A stretch of DNA of 36,319 bases from Antrodiella citrinella (Eukaryota; Basidiomycota; Agaricomycetes; Polyporales; Steccherinaceae), in the NCBI GenBank assembly GCA_004802725.1, contig SGPM01000282.1, positions 1 through 36,319 on the forward strand, written 5' to 3'. Position numbers and translations under genes: made by a program. The notes beneath the pieces are model-generated. The model worked only from the letters and a program-made list of their open reading frames with translations. It had not been told where the DNA came from and ran no database searches. This document shows, in pieces, positions 1 through 10,200 of this stretch (its first letter is position 1; every line of letters begins with the position of its first letter).

Positions 1-1
1 C

Positions 2-964
2 GCGTTCCAGGAGATCGTCGAGCGGTGTCTGAACAAAGACCCGGCGAAGAGGCCGAGCGCGGCCGAGCTGCTGCAGACGCCCTTCTTCAAGGGCGCGAGG
101 AAGAAGGGGTATTTGGTGGGGACGATCTTGAAGGGGTTGCCCCCGATTGCGTCGCGCCAGGAGAGGAGGAAGCAGCCGAGTATCATCTCGCCTCGGACGA
201 TGGACAGCTGGGATTTTTCCGGGACGTCTGTCCCCGCCAGCCCTACGACGTCTATATACGGCGCGCCGGGACACCGACCACATACGCAGCACCACCACGC
301 GATGGAGCGGTTGTGGTCAGAGTTAGAGAGCATCGAAGGGGAGAAGGAGAAAGAGCAAGGGAAGGAGGGGGAGACAAGTGAGAACGGGGGGCGTGCTGAG
401 GGTGGTGCGACGGACGCTGAGCGTGTCAGGGGCCGCCGGATCACCGCGCAGCACGCTCCCCGCCCTCACTCTGTATCACATTTCCGGGGCCCCAGTGTAA
501 ACAGCACCAACAGCGCGAGTAGACACTCGCAGCGGGGGGAGAGTGCGGGCGAGAGGGAGAGCAGTGGGGGCGTGTCGTGGGCGAGGGAGTCGGACGAGCC
601 GTCGTCGTCGAAGGAGGTGATCAGTGGGTTGGAGAGGATGAGGACGGCGTCGTCTGAGGGTCTTTCAAGCCCATCGGAAATCCCTGCGCAGACGCAGACG
701 ACTGCGGATGACTCGCAGGCTTCGACGCAGGACCATCGATCGGGGCTGGAAGTTGCCGAGCCTCTGCCGCCAAGATCTACCACATCCTCGCCCTCTGAAC
801 CAGGCATGGGAACGACTCCCCCGGGGAGCTCGAGCAAGCTCTGGCGCAGGATCACCGGGATCGGGCGGGACGACGAGTCCAGCTCCGGGGAGAGTATACG
901 CAAGAGCAAGAGGGTGTTCAGCGGCGTGCTTGGGGGGAAGCGCATCAGTTCCTCGAGCGATTGA
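2..964 (+). CDS. STE20/FRAY-type Ser/Thr protein kinase, C-terminal part (5' truncated by window edge)
   Basis: Reading from base 2 gives 320 residues ending at TGA 962-964 without an intron. The first ~35 residues are the end of a protein kinase C-lobe: ERCLNKDPAKRPSAAELL is the subdomain XI pattern (CL-x-KDP-x-KRP), followed by FFKGARKKGYLV, which resembles the end of the OSR1/SPAK/FRAY (germinal-centre kinase VI) catalytic domain. The rest is a long Ser-, Glu- and Gly-rich, probably disordered tail ending in KRVFSGVLGGKRISSSSD. I see no clear conserved C-terminal docking domain of animal OSR1. ATP-binding and catalytic residues lie outside the window. Family members phosphorylate Ser/Thr in stress, morphogenesis and ion-homeostasis signalling; the role here is inferred from family only. 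Another STE20-group subfamily is the main alternative. Confidence 0.85.
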   Translation, partial: AFQEIVERCLNKDPAKRPSAAELLQTPFFKGARKKGYLVGTILKGLPPIASRQERRKQPSIISPRTMDSWDFSGTSVPASPTTSIYGAPGHRPHTQHHHAMERLWSELESIEGEKEKEQGKEGETSENGGRAEGGATDAERVRGRRITAQHAPRPHSVSHFRGPSVNSTNSASRHSQRGESAGERESSGGVSWARESDEPSSSKEVISGLERMRTASSEGLSSPSEIPAQTQTTADDSQASTQDHRSGLEVAEPLPPRSTTSSPSEPGMGTTPPGSSSKLWRRITGIGRDDESSSGESIRKSKRVFSGVLGGKRISSSSD

Positions 965-1444
965 GTCAGAGGTCAAGTGTGCCCACGCGTCATGAGGTCA
1001 AATAAGTTATCGGCGTGTCCCGCGTGCTCTGGATCAAAGGGACTATACATACCATACATTCGCATTCTTTCTCTTGTACAATCATCATCATACCACGACC
1101 TTCATCTGCATCTTCATGTGCTTGGCGATATCTTCACTATACATACCGCGTCTGATCTGGATTCTCGCACGGGGTTGTGATCCCGAGGTATTGCACTGAG
1201 AAGTGTGGCGACGATCCCGGGAGATCTGTTCGGAGACTTCACGGAATTCACGTCGCTGCGCAGCGGAGATCTCGCGTCCTGGCGTCCTGAGTCATCGGAT
1301 GGAGGAACGTTGGCGATGATCTGCTAGGCCTGCAGTGGTCCGGGATCTAATGAGGAGTCAGCTTGAAGCAAGCAATGGTTTAATTCGCAATGGCGGCGAA
1401 CCTCTGCACCTGAGGTGATGACACAGGGTGCGCACTCGGCTTTA
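965..1444. other. Intergenic, 3' flank of the kinase gene
   Basis: No coding region is supported. This is the presumed 3' UTR and terminator region of the upstream kinase. Short open frames on both strands lack recognisable protein sequence. Confidence 0.6.
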
Positions 1445-1606
1445 GCTGTTGAGAAAATGATAAACAAATTGTGACAAATTTTTGATTATTTTCATGCTCT
1501 TCCCTTGCAGCAAATTCTAAGTAAGATCGTGATATTATTGTAAAATATGATAAAATTGTGATAATATTCAAACTTTCTTCACAATATTTTCATCATTTCA
1601 TGCAGC
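1445..1606. mobile_element. AT-rich MITE-like element with imperfect terminal inverted repeats
   Basis: The segment starts GCTG and ends CAGC. Its outer ~30 bases are imperfect inverted repeats: the left end reads GAAAATGATAAACAAATTGTGA, and the reverse complement of the right end carries GAAATGATG and then AAATATTGTGA. The interior is far richer in A+T than the flanks and repeats motifs such as TTGTGATA and ATTTTCAT. It is about 162 bp with no coding capacity, as expected of a small non-autonomous DNA element. No clear target-site duplication was found, so a plain AT-rich hairpin remains possible. Confidence 0.4.
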
Positions 1607-1899
1607 AGGATACCGGGTCCCGCACCCTGTGTGATCTAATTCCAAATCACAGCACACCTGTAAGAGAAGGTAACTGCAAACAAGGTGGCCCATATCGCAA
1701 TAGCGGTGAGTGTGTTTCATTGCAGACTGGTGACTCCGCCTCAGGCTCCGTTGATGCACCGGACGGGCTCCTAAATGCAGGAGAACACACCCAACAATGG
1801 GAGAACTCCTGGGAGAGGGGTACCACGTAAGGGCATTTGGAGAGGGGTCGTAGAGGTAGGCTGAGGTACTCGAATGTAGAAAGGAGTGTAAGGGAGAGG

Positions 1900-1960
1900 C
1901 CCGAGAGAGGTCCGAGAGTGTCCGATGAGGGTCCGATGAGGGTCTGAGAGGGTCCAAGAT
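1900..1960 (+). repeat. Short tandem repeat, ~11-bp GTCCGATGAGG-like units
   Basis: About five degenerate copies of an 11-bp unit are seen; two adjacent copies (TCCGATGAGGG twice, from 1921) are nearly identical. The GTCCGA core recurs in the 31-bp repeat at 2500-2633, suggesting related repeats across this interval. Confidence 0.6.
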
Positions 1961-2087
1961 CCGCAATAATAGTTCCAACAAAGTCCAAGATTTGAAACTC
2001 GGACTTCCCGCGTAGGAAAGGGGATGGACTCAGAGGGATCGGGCCATGTTCAGAGGGTAAAACGCGACGAGGGAAACGAGGGAAATG

Positions 2088-2250
2088 CAGTAAAAACCAC
2101 AGCAAACACAGCAAACACAGCAAACACAGTAAAAACGCAGTAAACGCAGGAGACACAGTAGAAACGCAGAGAACGCAATAGAAGGGGAACATAGCAATGG
2201 GGAACGCAATAGAAAGGTGAACACAATAAAACGGAAACATACACAGTAAC
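2088..2250 (+). repeat. Minisatellite of ~9-11-bp AGCAAACAC-type units
   Basis: Three perfect tandem copies of AGCAAACAC occupy 2101-2127. They are followed by diverging 9-11-bp units (AGTAAAAACGC, AGTAAACGC, AGGAGACAC, AGTAGAAACGC) up to about 2250. The array is A-rich and almost T-free on the + strand. On the - strand it creates a spurious open frame rich in Leu, Cys and Phe, which is not credible as a protein. Confidence 0.75.
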
Positions 2251-2499
2251 CCTGGGACCGCATGCAAGCCTGAGTGCTTCTGACTCTCTGAGTAAGTGGG
2301 GGAAAAGGGGCGGGGATCTCTTGTTGTTTTCTACAGTACATGATCGTGCTACTTATAAGCCTCAGAGATACCCGAAACACACTCAAAATAGGTACGGAGG
2401 GTGTCTGACGAAAGTCTGGAGATGTCCGAGTTTCGTTGAAACCCAAACTGGGACGTCTCAAGAGGGGTTATGGTGAAAGAGTAGAAGGAAGTAGAAGAA

Positions 2500-2633
2500 G
2501 TCTGACACATTGTAGAATCGAATAGAAAGGGTCCGACACATCGTAGAATCGAATTGAAGGGGTCCGACGCATCATAGAATCGCATAGGAAGGGTCCGACG
2601 TATCGTAGAATCGACTCGAAGTTGTCCGAAGTA
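2500..2633 (+). repeat. 31-bp tandem repeat, four copies plus a partial
   Basis: Units of exactly 31 bp begin at 2500, 2531, 2562 and 2593. Each starts GTCYGAC, contains TAGAATCG in the middle and ends in a GAAGG-like stretch; a truncated fifth copy (GTCCGAAGTA) starts at 2624. Copies differ by several substitutions but no indels, which suggests an old array. Confidence 0.8.
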
Positions 2634-2713
2634 CCGCGGAATAATGCTAAAATGGTCTCCTATGGGTGTATCCGGTTTTCGGGACTTCCAGGACCCTCCG
2701 CACGGTCTTAACA

Positions 2714-2845
2714 ATAACCGGTACATCGTCACTACCAGAGAGTTGTCTTTTGGCCTTCTGGGCCAATCAGGAGCATCAAAAGTTGATGCTGACTAATATT
2801 TTGGCAGGGGCGACAACTCTCTGATAGTGACGATGTACCGGTTAT
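2714..2845. mobile_element. MITE-like element with 34-bp terminal inverted repeats
   Basis: The arms 2714-2747 and 2812-2845 are 34-bp inverted repeats with a single mismatch. They begin ATAACCGGTACATCG and end GAGAGTTGTC. They enclose a 64-bp centre that itself contains short inverted stretches (AGCATCAA / TTGATGCT). The trinucleotide ACA lies directly outside both ends (2711-2713 and 2846-2848), compatible with a 3-bp target-site duplication. The element is 132 bp and encodes nothing. A related core, TGTACCGGT, recurs near 3353-3362. A transcribed hairpin is the alternative. Confidence 0.6.
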
Positions 2846-2920
2846 ACATAGTATACTGTTTCTTACCGCAAGACGCTTAGGTTAGCGTGAGTAGTAAGTA
2901 ACCATAAAATTGGTATATAA

Positions 2921-2943
2921 AGGTAAATTTTCATAATTTACCT
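2921..2943. repeat. Perfect 9-bp stem-loop
   Basis: AGGTAAATT and AATTTACCT form a perfect 9-bp inverted repeat around a 5-base loop. It sits between the MITE-like element and the kinase pseudogene. Function is unknown and it could be incidental. Confidence 0.45.
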
Positions 2944-3160
2944 CTGAAGTGCCCATGCATCCCGCAACGCAAATTGCATGCTTCATCGTCAGCCTCAGGT
3001 CTAGCAGTCCATATCTCACTCCGTTGGTCGATACACATCCCCACCACGCACCCTCATCATCCCTAACGACATCCAGTAGACGGATGGAGTCGAAAGCGAG
3101 GTTTAGATCAACGATTCGAACATCATGATGTTCACAGCTAGCCTATAGCCTCAGGCTATA

Positions 3161-4051
3161 ATGGTTATGGGCAACAGTCCCAATATCCTTCCTGTTGTGG
3201 TCTGCATACCAGAATTTGTCAATCATTCGCTCATCTATATTGCAGTCTTCGTGCCCACTGCCCACTGCTGTTGGAATAGATATAAGATAAGTAGTAGTAG
3301 TTATTGACATTTCTTTACTACCCCGATGTCAAGAACTGTAAATTACTAGTTATGTACCGGTAATTAACTGACCGGTAAGTAACAGGGCACTTTCTCACCG
3401 AGCCCTAGAGCAAATGGCGCAGTCACTTCGGCGCTCAGCGCTTTAGTATTGCAGTCTCCGATGGGCTTGCATACCTCCACAGTGAAGGCATCATCCACGG
3501 TGATCTGCATGGTGGCAATATTCTTGTGGACGACACCGGTGATGCTCGCATCTGTGATTTTGGGATGTCCGTCTTTTCAGACACAATCACTCCCAACTAA
3601 GTACGGAATGAGACTTGGTAGTGGTGCAATTCGATGGCAGGCCCCGGAACTGATTGACCCGGAGGAGTTTGATCTAGATTCTTCGCGTGTCACGTATGCC
3701 AGCGATGTATATGCTCTAGCCAGCGATGTATATGCTCTAGCTTGCGTTTGCATCGAAGTGCGTACAATTTTGCATGCTTACAGCAGCATTTGTACAAATT
3801 ATATTGTTTCACGTTCTTAGCTTTATTCAAACTCAGTCCCCTGGAACAAGCTGAACAAACAACTGATGGTCATAAGCAGAGTCGGCGAAGGGAGGAGGCC
3901 TCCACGACCATTTACGCCCGACGGGATACTCATGTCGGATGCTATGTGGTCCATCACCGAACAATGTTGGGCTCACGAGCCGAGCAAAAGGCCCACCACT
4001 ACGGAGATTGTTCGTATGTTGGAGGTGATCGTCAAGGGACCGACACCATGA
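3161..4051 (+). pseudogene. Decayed TKL-type protein kinase gene
   Basis: Kinase hallmarks appear in order. A possible N-lobe remnant near 3167-3245 reads NSPNILPVVVCIPEF. From 3454, GLAYLHSEGIIHGDLHGGN is an HGDLxxxN catalytic loop, followed by CDFGMS. The frame meets TAA at 3598-3600, and one base shifted it resumes as TKYGMRLGSGAIRWQAPEL, the activation loop with APE motif. A GT-AG intron (3758-3820) joins to a last exon 3821-4051 ending EPSKRPTTTEIVRMLE, the C-lobe end. Known: TKL-like kinases of this kind are expanded in Agaricomycetes. No intact N-lobe with glycine loop and VAIK lysine is visible, and a 21-bp in-frame duplication repeats ASDVYAL. I call it a pseudogene; a sequencing indel at ~3590 is possible but would not restore the N-lobe. 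Confidence 0.75.
3698..3739 (+). repeat. 21-bp tandem duplication inside the kinase pseudogene
   Basis: The 21-bp unit beginning GCCAGCGATGTATATG occurs twice in perfect tandem (3698-3718 and 3719-3739). It duplicates seven residues (ASDVYAL) at the conserved SDVxxxG helix-F position. The lack of divergence indicates a recent event. Confidence 0.85.
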
Positions 4052-4243
4052 CGTCGAGTGAATCGGAGGTCTCATTAGTATTATGACGTAGCACTGGCTT
4101 GTACATTCAGTATCTTTGGTCTAGAGTCCTGTATGCAAACAAGAAGAAAATGCTCATGTAAGTATGCAAAGAGGCTCCAGAACGTAACAAAAAACTATTA
4201 CACAGAAGGATCCGACACGACTCATGAGTCGGTGTCATGACCA

Positions 4244-7200
4244 TCACATGCCATTGGCCATGGCGTACAACTTTTCCTTGTCTCCACTCTCATCCACTAA
4301 CAAACGAAGCAATCCCTTTTCGTTTTTGAGCAGCTCGCTTGGTTTGTCGAACTCCGCCTGAGGATCCCCGTTAATGAAATCGTCAGAACTGCCTAGGGAG
4401 AAGGACTCACAATACGACCAGTATCGAGGACCATCTAAAGCACGGAAAGCATGGTAAGAAAGATGATTGAGCTTGAAAATCGGAAAAGGCACATACAATC
4501 CTGTCAGAGTCCATGATAGTCTGTAAACGGTGTGCAACAGTAAGGAGTGTCACATCCTTCTCTAGTTTCGACCTCAGAGAAGTCTGGATGGCGTTGTCCG
4601 TCTCGTAGTCGATCGCGGACGTGGCTATGGAGACATTGTTATCGAGTAGTCAACGAGATTTATTGAGAGCTTACCTTCATCAAGAATCAAGAGCTTGCTC
4701 CTCCTCACGATCGCCCTTGCCAGAGCCAAGATCTGCCTCTGACCGACAGACAAGTTGCTTCCTCCGCCGAAGATCGAGGTGTCCAACGTGATACGATTCT
4801 CGTCGTCTTCGCTTTGGAGAGAGAACAAACCTGCGGCTCCGAGGGCATCGTTCAGCTCGGCGTCGTCGTGTTGGGAAAACGGGTCCAAGTTTTGGCGAAG
4901 CGTCCCGCTGATTAATTCGGGCTGTGATGGGAGCTCAAGATGACAGTTGGCAGAAGCAAGAATGTAAGGGTACGCACGACTTGAGGGATTATGGTGATGT
5001 GAGACCGAAGAGCGGATAAATTCAGATCGGCTGTCTTTAATCCATCATAGAATACGTCGCCTTCAGTAATGATACACCTGAGAAACGCAAGAGTCAAAGA
5101 GCTCTGTAAACTGTGTCTCAGCGTCGTGCCATAAGGATATTTCAAGATAACCAAACCTTTCCGCTTCCGGTCCGTCCAACAATACCAATACGCTCCCCAG
5201 ATTTGATGCTGAAAGACAAGTCATGTAACACCTTGGGGCCGTCCACGGAATATCTTGCAGACAAGCCTTCCACCCGCAAATCGCCACTTGCAGGCCAATA
5301 TGCTGGAGGCTCTCCTTTTTTTGTAGCTTTCGGCTCTGTTTCAATTTCGAGGTATTGTTGCACCCGCTCCACGCTGTTTCCTTGGGTCTCTACTACGTTG
5401 ATCATACGCACGGCCCACAAGATCATCTCGCTGAAGGCAACAGCCATGGTCAAGGAAAAGCCGGTTGTAGATGCATCTATACCTGCAGGACCGTATACCA
5501 AATAAGCAGCAAGTCCAGAGGAGAACATGCCGGCCAAGATGCTGCCACGCAGGTTAACCCATCTGTCACGCGTCGTTAGATATTGTCGTTGACCATGAGT
5601 TTATTTGACTATACCGATTCAGATTATAAGTTGGAACTTGCGCTCTGTTGAGGTTATCAATGTGGACGTAGGATTCTTGGCGGAAAGCCGCCTGTGCGCC
5701 ATATGCACGAATGGACACTAGACATGATATCATGGTTAGTGTACTTCAATCACGACGAAATTCAGTTGCGAATCACCTAGACCAGAGATCGCAGAACCGA
5801 ATGTCCCCAGAACGGGGGATTTAGCGTTGCTTGATTCTCGTTTCAGAGGGAGCTGGGCTCTCATGTATATGTGTCCAAATCCAGCACCGATAAGAATGAC
5901 GATGACACCTGGAATTGAGAAAATGGGCGAAATGATGATGACTGCGCCGAACTTCATAGTGATTTGCAGGCAAATATCGATCACGGAGTAGAAGGAGTTC
6001 GCGAAGGCACCATCGACTACAGAGATGGTTAGAATCGCGACTATCTTAACTCGTGACTAGACGTACTGAGGGCGATGTCTTGAGTACACCTGGTGATCAC
6101 GCGAGAAATGGGAGTCTTGTCAAGCCACCTATACCCCGAAGACATGTCAGACATCACGCTGAGATCGAACCAGCGTTCTCACCTTAGAGTCGCTCCAAGA
6201 ACGGAGTCGATGAGGAGCTGGTGAATACGATGGGATGCTCTGACGGAGCCAAAGACCCATATAGTATAACCCGCCGCATACGTTGCAAACGAAATGAAAA
6301 CGGTGCAAGTGTAGAGTACGAGGTAGCTGGTGCACGAGCAATAGAATCAGACAGCGCAACTGTATGAATCAATATACGACACTCACTATGTGACGGAAAC
6401 CTGAGACGGGTCGTGATAACTGTATTGTCTAGTCCACAAGCCAAGAACCCACACATCAAGCTGAGAGAAAACTTTGGACAGTAGAATGAAGACGGTAAAG
6501 AGTGACCAGAATGTGATCGGGCCACTTGCGCCTGACATGTTACCGAGGTAAAGCTTGACTAGTGTTCATCGGTGTTCAGATCCAATTCAAGGTAGTATTG
6601 TGAAGAGGACATACGTGCAGACCAGCCAACATGACCCATGGCAACTTCCTCTTCGACGACCAGTTGGCCCTTAGGCTTCGCTGGAGCTTCCGCCGTGCTT
6701 TCTTCGACGACCTGTGCTTCTTTGTCTAGTGCTTGTTGCTCTTTGTTCACCTCTGACTGCAACTTCTTGTCCTTTGCAAGTGCATTGGAAAGAGATCCTT
6801 GACTGAGCACGCGACCATCAGGACCCAATGAGACCACGAAATCCGCTACAGGTGCCGTCAAAGCGATGTTGTGGGTCTGACGCGTTGAATGTCAGGCTCC
6901 ATGCCGACCGCGGTAATGCTCAAGAAACTTACAACTAGCACAACGGTGCGTCCGCGAAGCAACTCGCCGCGGAAACACTTCTCGACGATCCCTTTGGCTG
7001 TATGAACATCCAACGCCGCAAGAACCTGTAAGTAAATTGAGCATTGCCCCACTATCAAGAGCTGCCGGGGTTACATACGTCGTCCAAGAGTAGGATGTTT
7101 GCCGTGGAGTATACTGCCCGCGCTAGAGTGACACGAGCCTGTGATTACACGGTCAACAAAGGAGCGTATATGGTTAATTCAGCGCGGTACCTTCTGTCCA

Positions 7201-10200
7201 CCACTGGGAATCCAACGTATATCTCAGCGTCGTGCGCCTTTGTGAATCAATGAGACTCACCTCAGTGTCAAGCCTTTCTCGCCTACTTCAGTCTGGTCTC
7301 CGGCGTCGAACAAAGCCAAGTCAGGCCTCAAGGCACACTGCTCGATAACGGCGTTGTAGCGTTCCTCGTCGTAAGGTGACCCGAATAGGATGTTATCCTG
7401 CACAATGAGATGAGAAACCGCTGCTTATCAATATAAATGGAACATACACGAATGGACGCGTTGAGAACCCAAGACTCTTGAGCATGGTACGCTATACCGC
7501 CGGCTCGGGGCAAGCTGACGATAGAATTTACGGCCGTAGGTGTATAGTGCATCTCACCTGCACTCAAACAGAAGTCAGCAAAGCACATGCAGTTCGCTAT
7601 GAAACGGATGATGACCTAGCAGCGCCATCAACAACGAGGTCTTTCCGCATCCTGTTTGACCAATGACGAGGTTGATGCTGCCGCGCTTGAAGAACACCTC
7701 ATCCTCAATTCTGAGAGTGAAGTTTCGGCGATTGGATCCCGGAGTCGCGGCGCCGGAGCTGTCTGCAGTCCAGGTGAAGGATGCAGCGCGAATTCCAATT
7801 GCTTCGTCTTCTACTTCAGACTCGTTTATGGATGCCGGGGCTTTGTCTGACGTAAACTCGTCCAAAAGCTCGGTCTGGGGAAACAANGGTCAAGGCATGC
7901 TAGAATCAAACAGTGTGCGGTTACCTCGTTGAGAAACTCGTTCATTCGGTCGAGGGAAACCTTGCCTGTANNTAGATGAGCGACCGAGTAGCAGAACATG
8001 AGGTGTCGATTTCCATACCTGTGATGACGGGTGGGATAAGGTAGAATGCGCCAGCGAAGTGCTCCTGTACGACCTCAAATACTGCAGANGGAAATGAGCA
8101 GCCATAANGCGTGATGCTGGAATTACGCACTAGCCATAGAAGCGAAGACCTTCGATGCTGTAAGAGTCTCCTTCATGATTACAGTCTGAACAAAAGTTCA
8201 GTATTCNCCCGAATATAGTGNACGATAGTGAATTACTTACATAGATACCGTAAGTAACGATGATCGTCACAAGAGGAATCATGTTGCTATGAATGGTGGA
8301 AGGTCAACGCATGCAATCGAGATCGCATGTTTGAGCAACCTACTTTGCGACACTGTTGAACAGCTGAAGAAGCTTCAGCTTCNGGATGGACTTAAGCTCG
8401 TCTCGACGTTTCTCGGTCAGCTGCGCGCTGGTCTTTGGCTCCCAGCCAAACAACTTGACCATNCGAATGACGTTCATAGCTGAGAGAACATNANTATAAT
8501 GACGATGGGCNAGTCAACGTAGAGATACCTACTCTCGGTCGCACTCTGAACTCGGCTATCGCTCTGTATGCGAGAGGTTAACAGTGTACATATTCAGGAA
8601 AAATTTAAAAGCATACCTTCGTCATCTTCTCTACCTGAGCACCACGCAACAATTTGGCGACGTAGCCAGGGATGGGTATCATAATAGCCATAGCGGCCAG
8701 ACCAGGATATACGCTAATCAAGCAGAATGAGTACGGCGACGTCTCAGAAAAAGGTGACGCTNACCACCAGCCTAACAACGTATGCAAGAANAACATACTC
8801 AGAAGAATTTGTACCGGAACATAGAAAACTAAAGTAAAATTGTTAGGTTTTCACATCACTAANACCATCAATAACAAAACACATACTGAGCATCATGAAG
8901 GACTGTGCACCCTCAAGGGTCGCAAGATCGGTAGTCACCAGATTTGTGAGCTTTCCAACCAGATTCTGCGATGTCTTGGATTTGGCAGGTTCAGGTTCNG
9001 CTTTCGCTCCGTCATCNTTCCCCTTCGCAGGNTGCACTTTGGTCGCGGAAGTCGCGACAGATGCGCTGTCTGCATTCGGTTGACCAGCAGAGGTGCTCGA
9101 CTCAGCTACCGACGCATTGTCCGGTGTAGAGGGTTCTNTTTGAGAGACTGACGCAGTCTTCGCGACNTCAGATTTNACTCGCATGCGCAACGCGTGGTCG
9201 AAGATGAGCTGCGTTATCAAGGCCTGAGCTGAACATAGAACCCGCGTCTGAAGCAAACAGTCAATAGTCTTCCTTGANGGTGTAGTTCGATCGGTACTCA
9301 CGCCGAGGTATTGGTAGTAGTTGAACAAGATGGAACCGAGCACGGGCCCAAGGAGAAGCCATAACACCCACACCCACGGTTTGACGATGGCACCCTCACC
9401 TCCAGTCTCAAGATGGCTGATGATCCATGTAAAGTCAGCTTGGTTCAACTACGCCAGAGTGAGAACGTACTTCAGAAGTCGATTGATACCGATGGGACCT
9501 AAGAAGGACGTGACAGTCTGTTCAAGTATTCAGCTTCTAATTTGGAGGAAAGTCGAGCAAGACCGCATTCGTACCTTCAAGCTGAGCATGAGGCCCATCG
9601 CAGCATGTTCATAACCTAGATACCCGGTCAGTACGAACACTCAGAGCTAGCATAGCATGAACATACGAAACACATCGAGAATAAGACTCAGCCCTAAGTG
9701 CCGTTTCTTTTTTCTCAAAAGCGGATCGACATACTGAAAAGGATACTCGTCAGACTCAAGGAGACCGTGAACATTTTTAATTTACACACAGGATAGCCTC
9801 GTTTCACCACGTTCTTGGTGTGAACTATATCGGTCAAGACGGGCAAGTCATCCAACTTGAGGTGTGGAACCTTGTTCGCCTTGTATACCAGAGGGTCGCA
9901 GTAGCTGTGCAACATGATAGACAATATAGACGCTGTATCTGTAGGAGCTTCCGTGTGGACATCCTTCATGCACTGTCAGTTCGCGCCCGTGCCCGGCAAA
10001 AGCAGGGTACGCACTTCAGGATCAACGGGGGTATATTGCTGAGGTACTGCGAGCGGGACAACCACAGCTGCGATGCTCAGAATCGCCACTTTCGTCCAAA
10101 TGAGCCATCCCTCAACTCCATCCTCCGGCGAAAGCGTGTACGTGCACAGCGGCCAGATATTACGATAGACATAGAGTACCCAGGGCGCAAGGAGAACGAA

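Noticed and set aside
466..995. Antisense and alternate-frame ORFs over the kinase tail
   Set aside because: Shadows of the GC-rich low-complexity coding frame; none has recognisable sequence.
1647..2267. 206-codon - strand frame rich in Leu/Cys/Phe
   Set aside because: Its sequence is produced by the AGCAAACAC minisatellite read in reverse; there is no recognisable domain and it overlaps other repeats.
2500..2633. Possible CRISPR-like array of 31-bp repeats
   Set aside because: Units are directly contiguous with no spacers, and the genome is eukaryotic; it is an ordinary tandem repeat.
2730..2829. CACTA transposon ends (CACTA...TAGTG inside the inverted repeat)
   Set aside because: The inverted pairing extends 16 bp beyond CACTA on both sides, so the flanks are inverted rather than direct 3-bp repeats. 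The true ends lie at 2714 and 2845.
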